Positions 58,301-64,000 of a DNA stretch of 64,000 bases are shown here, piece after piece. The stretch comes from Saxidomus purpurata (lineage: Eukaryota; Mollusca; Bivalvia; Venerida; Veneridae). Under the pieces are notes generated by a model. It had not been told where the DNA came from. It ran no database searches and was given only the letters and a program-made list of their open reading frames with translations. The stretch spans positions 52,071,545 through 52,135,544 of the forward strand of contig JAFMSR010000002.1 in NCBI GenBank assembly GCA_022818135.1, read 5' to 3'. The number at the start of each line of letters is the position of its first letter. Position 1 is the stretch's first letter. The position numbers were made by a program, and so were the translations under genes.

Positions 58301-61300
58301 CCTTCATGTAGCTGTTATACATATGCATGCATATTGAATTGCAGCACTATGACATCACAAATTCAAAATGGCCACCTCCATGATTCTCCATTTTTTTTTA
58401 ATTTTCAATTTTCAATATCTTCAAATTTAATACTCTGCTTTCAGAAATTCTTTCTTTAGTGTGTTCCTCTTAACAAGATTTTTTAAATTCAAGGTCAAAT
58501 TATTTTCTGACTTGCCTTGCCCTTTAATTTACTGTCCATTTAAATCAACGTTAGTTTTAACGTCAAATTATGGTAACAGTATGTAATGTCTTTGTTTGAG
58601 TTAATAATGACGCCATATTTGTACGTATTCAATGGGTTGTTTCACAAAAAGTGTATTCTATCTTCTGGTTATAGGAAGCTGAATTTTTTAATATTAGTAT
58701 TAAAATATTGTATGTTCAAAATAAAGTTAGACGTAAAAAGCCGAATTCAAAATATTTTTCCTACGGCCATTTTTCCTATGTCTCCGGTCATTATCATTAG
58801 GTCTAAATAAAAAAAATAGAAATATGTTTGCGAATAAATCTGAATCACGTTATGGTAACCAATAATCAACTGTCTGTCAGACAAGTTTATTGTTTTGATG
58901 TTTTAAATATTATAAGTAATATTGTTGAAGATAAATTGCAATTTTCCTTTATTTATTCATTTTATTTGAATCTGACTTTTCATGAAACATTTTGTTTCCC
59001 TGGGAAATATGTAAAATATTCTAATTCGAATATCTAGCACAACGAACCTCTAGTTATTTGAATGAGGCTTTTGCACCGACTTCAAAATATAAACTTATGC
59101 AACTGTTCAGAGCAATATACACAATTACCTTTGCGGTGATCGTGAATTGATAGTAGCTATTTGTTTCATAATCTAAACACCCTGTCAAAGTCACGTGACC
59201 AGTAGTTCTGTCTATAGCGAAAGTTTTAGCGTACTGCTGTCTAGACTCGTCCGACTGAAAATATGTACAATGTATTACATTTTTTGATAACATGTTTCAA
59301 ATAAGATATTTGAAAAGTTGAAAACAGATATACGTTTGATGACAGTACATGTTCCAGATAAAGATATAAAATAAACATTCAATTCAAATTTAACCCACAA
59401 TATCTATAGCCGACAAAAGTACATTTTTTAATTTTTCATAAAAGAAATCCTTTTAATCCTTTTACCGCCATAGGCGACTTAAATCAACACTGCAAAAACG
59501 TTTAGTCCCAGATCAGTCGTCGCTTTCTAAGGCGTCGTCTGATCTGGAACTTCAGGTTTTTGCAACAAAATTTATTCCGCATATTAGGGTTTCGGAAAAG
59601 CTAAAGTTTATTTTATTATTTCTGTTATTTATTCTGTAAAAATATTTCATCCAAAATCAGTTACAACCGATAATTTTTAATTTGGCGGCAAGAGGGTTAA
59701 ATATTGATTTTGATCTTTTTTATTCTTGTCTGCCGAACTCAGACCTGCCAGGGCGGCGGAGATCTTTGCAGAGTACAGGACATACTTAGAGTATGAACAA
59801 GAAACATTCATTCGTGAATGCTAAAGATTGAAGGCTAAATGGACTGAATCGTCTCCAGTCCAGAAACCAGACCTAGAAGTAGCAATGTGAGTGGCAACTG
59901 AGGCATCCTATCCACACATCATACTTTGCATGATGGTGTTGCTATGTAGCCACCGCGGAGCCGCGGAGAGATCTTTCTCCAAGATGATGAGGGTTAAGAC
60001 CTACCTCCGCAGCACCATGACCACCGAAAGACTGTCTGGACTAGGTCTACTCAACATATACCAGGAACTTTCAATCAATGCAGAAAAAGTCGTTGATATT
60101 TTGTCCGCCGAAAAGAGTTTTGATATTTAAAGTATAAATGTATACAGTGATGGTAAAACGAACGAAAATGGTAAACTTGTATTTCATTAATGCGATAAAG
60201 TACGTTTTAAACGTCCTAATTATTTACATTAATTTTGGCTAAAAACACCACGGAGGGAGGGGGGGGGGGGTTGCTCCCCACATACCCCGTACATAGGAAT
60301 GGGAGTAATTCGATTGTTCCCTGCAAAAAAACTATTTATTAATAAATTGTTTCAAATAAAATACATCAACTGAAAAAAAGAAATTAACGTGATATGTCCA
60401 GTTAACGAACATTTAAACACTTAGTCAGGAAAATAATTTTATGGAAAAAAGCACAATTTTCCAAACTTGTTTAATCTTATATAAAACATAGAAAAATTCC
60501 CTTACCTGCACGTGTGGCTAAAAGAGAAAGTAAGATGTTTATAACAACACTTCATATAGTTTTTAATTTATTTTGTAAATGCGTTCTTTATGTCAAATGT
60601 ATTACCATGCATTATGACATTAAGTGCTTTATCTTATGCGAATGCATTAAACGTGTGCTACTTTAAAAGCAGTACTTGCCCCATGCTTTAAAAGAATTGT
60701 TTAATAACTTATTTAAAAAGTGGTTTATTTTTTTGTATCGTAGTAAAAACAACAGATGGTCAGAAATTATTCTGACAAATTCCGAAAGTACTTGAAGCTG
60801 CTCGCTCTCAGAACTTGAAGAAAAACAATTTTATCTTTCTGTCTAAATTCAACATATTTTAGAACGAATCATCAAAAAAGCGTTCCAGTATAAACCCCTG
60901 TGAACTATTTCTGTATTTTGAATTTATACGCTATCAAATTACAAACGCCTTTGAAATTCCATTATAAACATATAGTGTTGCAGTGCCGTCAAATCATTCT
61001 CACCAATTTTTTCAACAGTTTTTCACAGATTGCTATGTAGATTTTGATTTTTATGTTACTGATTCCAGCCAATACATTTGATGTTTTAGTATATTTCATT
61101 TTGGAGAAATGTTGTTTCTGTCACCAGAAACTGTGAACGAGCAGCTTTAACGTTCTTAAATCTGACAATTACGCTTTCTAATATATTATTTAAGACTTAA
61201 TTTAAATTTCACAGTGTTTATGGCATCTCGAGTATGGCATTAATTTATTAGGTTTTTTCCCCACAATCAAGCAATTATTCAATGATTTACTCTTTATCAA

Positions 61301-62621
61301 TGCGCGTAGTTTGAAACACATGTACATGTACTTACCACCATCGAATATGTAACTCTTCCATTTTCATTAGAGTCTATATCCGTTGCAAATATATCTGTAT
61401 AAACTTCCGTTTCGTTGCATGGTCTCTATATGAATATACTTATGACTTTAGTTCATGCAAAACAATATTCATAATGCAAATCCTTAAATATTAGCAAATA
61501 TAAACAGTTGTCATGGAAACGGATATTAGAATGCAAAAGAATGCTATTTTTGAAATTAACGATTTTGAAACGCATTTTATAATAACATCTAAACATATAA
61601 AATGTTTGTTGGTAGCTATGATATAATACCTATAAAATTGAACACATTGTTAAACTCTACCATTATTATGGTTACAGCAGAATTGTCATATTTGCTTTTA
61701 TGAGACAGATTCGACAGCTTGTTATCGTAATTGCATAACCAAGGCAACAGTTTTCACACTTTCATAAATATGTGTAAGAAGACTAAACAAGAATCAATGT
61801 TTCAGATACATCCTTATCCCAGGTAAAAATGTAATAAATTTAATTTATATGATTTATTATAGTATTACAATAAATGCTTGGTAAACAAAACAGTTGTAAT
61901 GGTCAGCAGTTAAAGTTGTACCAACAAACCAAGTTTTATAAAGTTTATTTGTTAACAAATGTACATGAGTCCCACATAAAAGGGGCACCATTAGCAATAT
62001 ACATTTCTGTAACTAGATGTTATGATTAATAGAATACATCACTTTACAAAATGGAAAACGACTACTCTATTATAACATAATAGTATGTACATGTATATCT
62101 ATGTAGAGTAACATTTATACTATAAGTTATACAGATTCTTGACGGTGTGTACAGACTCGTATAGCCTGTTCGTGCCGATATTAGCCTTAGCCGTGAGTTT
62201 TGCCACTAAGTCAGTGGCCCCTAAGCTAAACTTTGCAAAGGCGGACATTAGCCTTTTTACTCTTATTTAAGTTTAAAATGAGATTAAATATCATGAAGAA
62301 AAGCTAAATTAAATCTATTCTATCAGATCTGTCTATTTTGCCAAGCTATATATAGATGATTATTATGCTAATGCATTTGATAGAGGGGCTAAAGTCAGCC
62401 TTTGCAAAGTCACGAAGTGGCTCTTGTCCTGTGCAAAGCTCAACATGCACTGTTCTCATGGTGAAGTAACTATTTCAACCTAAAAGTCTCTAGACCAGTA
62501 CTGTAGCACTGTAGTAGGTAAAACATCAAACCTCTTTTAGCTCTAAGTTGTATGGCAAATGCTTGAACTCAGGTATATTATCATTGACGTCACCAATGTA
62601 AACTGTGAAGCTATAATGTAT
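55235..62621 (-). CDS. Cadherin gene A', internal part: EC repeats
   Basis: Six minus-strand exons join in phase: 62532-62621, 61336-61425, 60506-60517, 59129-59254, 57416-57544 and 55235-55310 (523 nt). They encode a DVNDNIP linker, a full cadherin repeat (EVYTDIFATDIDSNENGRV, AIDRTTGHVTLT, CLDYETNSYY, FTITAKDSGPNEGL), a second linker (QDVQDQPPFF) and the start of the next repeat (GSEIVKVNARDGDPG). There are no stops or frameshifts. Upstream exons must lie right of the window, beyond the LINE. The downstream frame is open (phase 1). This is a paralogue of gene A, separated from it by the GPCR gene. Confidence 0.85.
55440..55660 (-). mobile_element. tRNA-headed SINE
   Basis: On the minus strand GTGGTTAACGCTC (A-box-like) is followed by GACTCGAATCCCGGCCGG (B box) and a non-tRNA body reaching CTAGGGAGAACCAGGGTCAG. 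It lies ~130 bp upstream of the 55235-55310 exon, in the intron. Confidence 0.75.
56500..56620 (-). repeat. Possible tRNA-like/SINE fragment
   Basis: The minus strand has CACCTCGTGTGTTCGAGTCC, a B-box-like sequence, but no convincing A box or cloverleaf. Confidence 0.3.
57416..57544 (-). CDS. Cadherin A' exon: QDVQDQPPFF linker
   Basis: This 129-nt phase 0/0 exon has acceptor GTATTCACACAG and donor GTG|GTACAT. It encodes DSGPNEGLSATAEFIIRVQD and then VQDQPPFF, a slightly altered DxNDNxPxF linker, ending TIDEIIPV. It lies just outside the duplicated block, and no counterpart is visible in gene A. Confidence 0.85.
59129..59254 (-). CDS. Cadherin A' exon: end of EC repeat
   Basis: This is the counterpart of 12530-12655 with the same borders and phase. 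The protein reads QQYAKTFAIDRTTGHVTLT then CLDYETNSYYQFTITAK. Five of 42 residues differ from gene A, clustered in the first 25, while only two codons differ silently. Confidence 0.9.
59453..59700. mobile_element. piggyBac-like MITE with TTAA target sites
   Basis: A 240-bp element (59457-59696) has 13-bp inverted ends: TCCTTTTACCGCC on the left, and CCCTCTTGCCGCC when the right end is read inward. TTAA lies on both sides, the piggyBac target. The interior is a long hairpin with CCAGATCAG/CTGATCTGG and TGCAAAAAC arms. It has no transposase and is absent from the matching intron of copy 1. Confidence 0.8.
59740..60130 (+). pseudogene. hAT transposase C-terminal dimerisation remnant
   Basis: The plus-strand frame 59891-60130 contains AERSFSKMMRVKTYLRS followed by ERLSGLGLL, the hallmark of the hAT C-terminal dimerisation region. 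The upstream part is broken by stops and the catalytic domain is absent. It is an insertion specific to cadherin copy 2. A G-rich tract follows at 60250-60272. Confidence 0.8.
60506..60517 (-). CDS. Cadherin A' 12-nt microexon
   Basis: CCACACGTGCAG (Pro-His-Val-Gln) lies between acceptor TTTCTCTTTTAG and donor GTAAGG. Size, phase and splice sites match the gene A microexon. Both internal residues differ. Confidence 0.7.
61336..61425 (-). CDS. Cadherin A' exon: start of EC repeat
   Basis: This 90-nt counterpart of 13690-13779 encodes TEVYTDIFATDIDSNENGRV-TYSMV. Eleven of 30 residues differ from gene A, with a single silent codon change. The acceptor TTCATATAG is weak, as in gene A. Confidence 0.85.
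62532..62621 (-). CDS. Cadherin A' exon: DVNDN linker
   Basis: This 90-nt counterpart of 14841-14930 encodes FTVYIGDVNDNIPEF and ends LPYNLELKE. The acceptor is TTATTTCAG and the donor GAG|GTTTGA is weaker than in gene A (GTGTGT). Confidence 0.85.
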
Positions 62622-63049
62622 CTGAAATAAAGAGACAACATTTTGATCAAAACAATTATGGAATTCCAAAACCGAAATGATATAGCAAACAGTTAGACGA
62701 CCGGGCGTTATTCAAGCCTTTAGAGTTTTCAAACGAAGTTGTGATGTAGTTTCGTTGAAAATGGCATACGTAAGGATAATTAAAGAGGAGTATCACGAAA
62801 ACGTATGCAAATAATTGCTTAGCTGCTTTTTTATCTGAACATTCCTGTTTGTTTACCATGTTGTTATAACTTAAATCGACACATCTATTTTAAGTCGTAG
62901 ATGTCATGCTTCGGTTTAGTGTCGTGTCTGTCCCGTGTTTGGTCTAATATGAGCACATTGGAAACAACTGCAATATTACGTTTTACAAAGTTTTAACGTG
63001 GAAAACGATTACAAATTAATCGATCTAATAATATTTTTACATAAAATGG

Positions 63050-64000
63050 TTTGGATTAAACCGTGTATTGATAAGTAAAAATGCAAAAACTGGTTCTGGT
63101 GGGGTAGGATTTTTCATAAAAAATGAGATTATTGAAGATTTTGACATTGAAGCATTAAATTCTTCTTATGAAGGTATTCTGTGGTTGAGACTAAGTCATA
63201 AGACTGAACATTTTGTACTACTTCCATGTGTCTGTTATTTACCCCCAGAAAACTCTTCCAGACCATTTGATGTAAGCAGTTTTTATGACAATCTTTTAAC
63301 TGATTTGTATAAGTACCAATCTGAGGGATTAGTGTACATTTGCGGGGATTTTAATAGTAGGTGTGGTGATTTAGAAGATTTTATAACTGGTATAGACTGT
63401 ATCTCTGGACGAGATGTTATTGATTTTAAAACCAACAAGTATGGGGAACTTTTTATAGACTTTTTAATAAATTCTAACATGTGTATGTTAAATGGCAGGA
63501 AATGTACTAAAAATGACTTTACCTCTGTATCGGTTAAAGGTTTAGCTGTGGTAGATTTTTGTGTTGTTAGTCATGATGATCTTAAGCTATTTAGTATTTT
63601 TTCTGTTACAAGACCCTCAGAACTTATTACCATGAGTGGTGACACAAATATACTGGCTACATGTATACCAGACCATTCTCTACTTATATGGAATGTTGAT
63701 ATTCCTATTTTGCCATCCTCTGATGTTGATTTGAGTCAGAAAAGCTATGATAAATTTGATGTATCTAATGTTTCTAGTAATTTTTTATCCAGTCCAGATA
63801 TTTTGTCAGAAGTAAATGCTATAATTGATAAGATAGAACAAGGGTTTCAACAACAGCAAGATTTAGATAAGGTATATGAAGAATGGTGCAATATTGTTAA
63901 GTATAACATGTATAAGTCTGTACCTTATAAAAACATAAAGCCTGGTAGTAGTAAGAAATATAGACCGGGTAAGCCATGGTGGCATGGAAAGCTCACCGAA
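63050..64000 (+). mobile_element. Non-LTR retrotransposon (LINE) endonuclease region, 5'-truncated, runs off window
   Basis: A long open frame on the plus strand starts WFGLNRVLISKN within the APE-type endonuclease domain and stays open to the window end (~315 codons). Motifs seen are SGGVGFFI, YICGDFNSRCGD (catalytic), VVDFCVVSHD and a closing PDHSLLIW. The N-terminal part of the domain is missing. Reverse transcriptase is expected beyond 64000. An intact frame over ~950 bp suggests a recent insertion. Confidence 0.88.

Larger units (their letters stand above)
57915..63050. repeat. Segmental duplication, copy 2 (cadherin gene A')
   Basis: This matches 11800-15370. It is longer because of insertions at ~58005-58525 and ~59385-60330 that copy 1 lacks. 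The match ends near 63050, where LINE sequence begins. Confidence 0.85.

Noticed and set aside
1..64000. CRISPR arrays, operons, ribosome binding sites, prophage or plasmid features
   Set aside because: The sequence is a spliced animal genome. The regularly repeated arrays are satellites without spacers of the CRISPR type.

Overview
This is eukaryotic genomic DNA, AT-rich and intron-rich, almost certainly from a mollusc and most likely a heterodont bivalve. The reasons are the repeat families (arrays of ~180 bp units carrying TGACCTTGACCTTTG that end in GGACGGACAGACGG-type tails, a CACGAT-type minisatellite, tRNA-headed SINEs), long introns with short phase-matched exons, and metazoan extracellular and receptor domains. 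No prokaryotic feature is present. Two 500-N assembly gaps (11036-11535, 53880-54379) interrupt it. All recognised host genes lie on the minus strand. Their exons were built by hand from GT/AG sites, phase and protein motifs.

Layout from left to right. (1) 1348-3536: three exons of a PAN/apple plus CUB protein, open at both ends. (2) 3.6-11 kb: minisatellites and decayed retroelements, including an RNase H remnant. (3) 11.8-17.3 kb: the 5' end of a cadherin (gene A), with a signal-peptide exon at 17261 followed by two extracellular cadherin repeats. (4) 18-31 kb: mostly mobile-element debris, including a nested DNA transposon (29.3-30.9 kb) and an inverted relative at 25.1-26.0 kb. (5) 31601-45916: a complete nine-exon class A (rhodopsin-type) GPCR. 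The inferred protein is 471 aa with a signal peptide, an unusual ~110-residue N-terminal ectodomain and seven membrane segments. (6) 46-54 kb: repeats and a 5'-truncated LINE 3' end. (7) 55.2-62.6 kb: six consecutive exons of a second cadherin (gene A'), whose 5' end lies beyond the window. (8) 63.05-64.0 kb: the endonuclease part of a non-LTR retrotransposon.

The most interesting feature is the cadherin pair. The segment 11.8-15.4 kb is duplicated at 57.9-63.05 kb in the same orientation, introns included. Both copies keep intact splice sites, reading frame and a 12-nt microexon, yet by eye 27 of 106 shared codons differ in amino acid and only 6 differ silently. That pattern fits rapid diversification of an adhesion or recognition ectodomain after duplication. 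Copy A' alone has acquired a piggyBac-like MITE, a hAT remnant and a ~500 bp insertion, which gives a relative order of events.

The GPCR and cadherin calls rest on motifs plus phase consistency across all junctions. No search or alignment software was used, so family-level names are deliberately generic.
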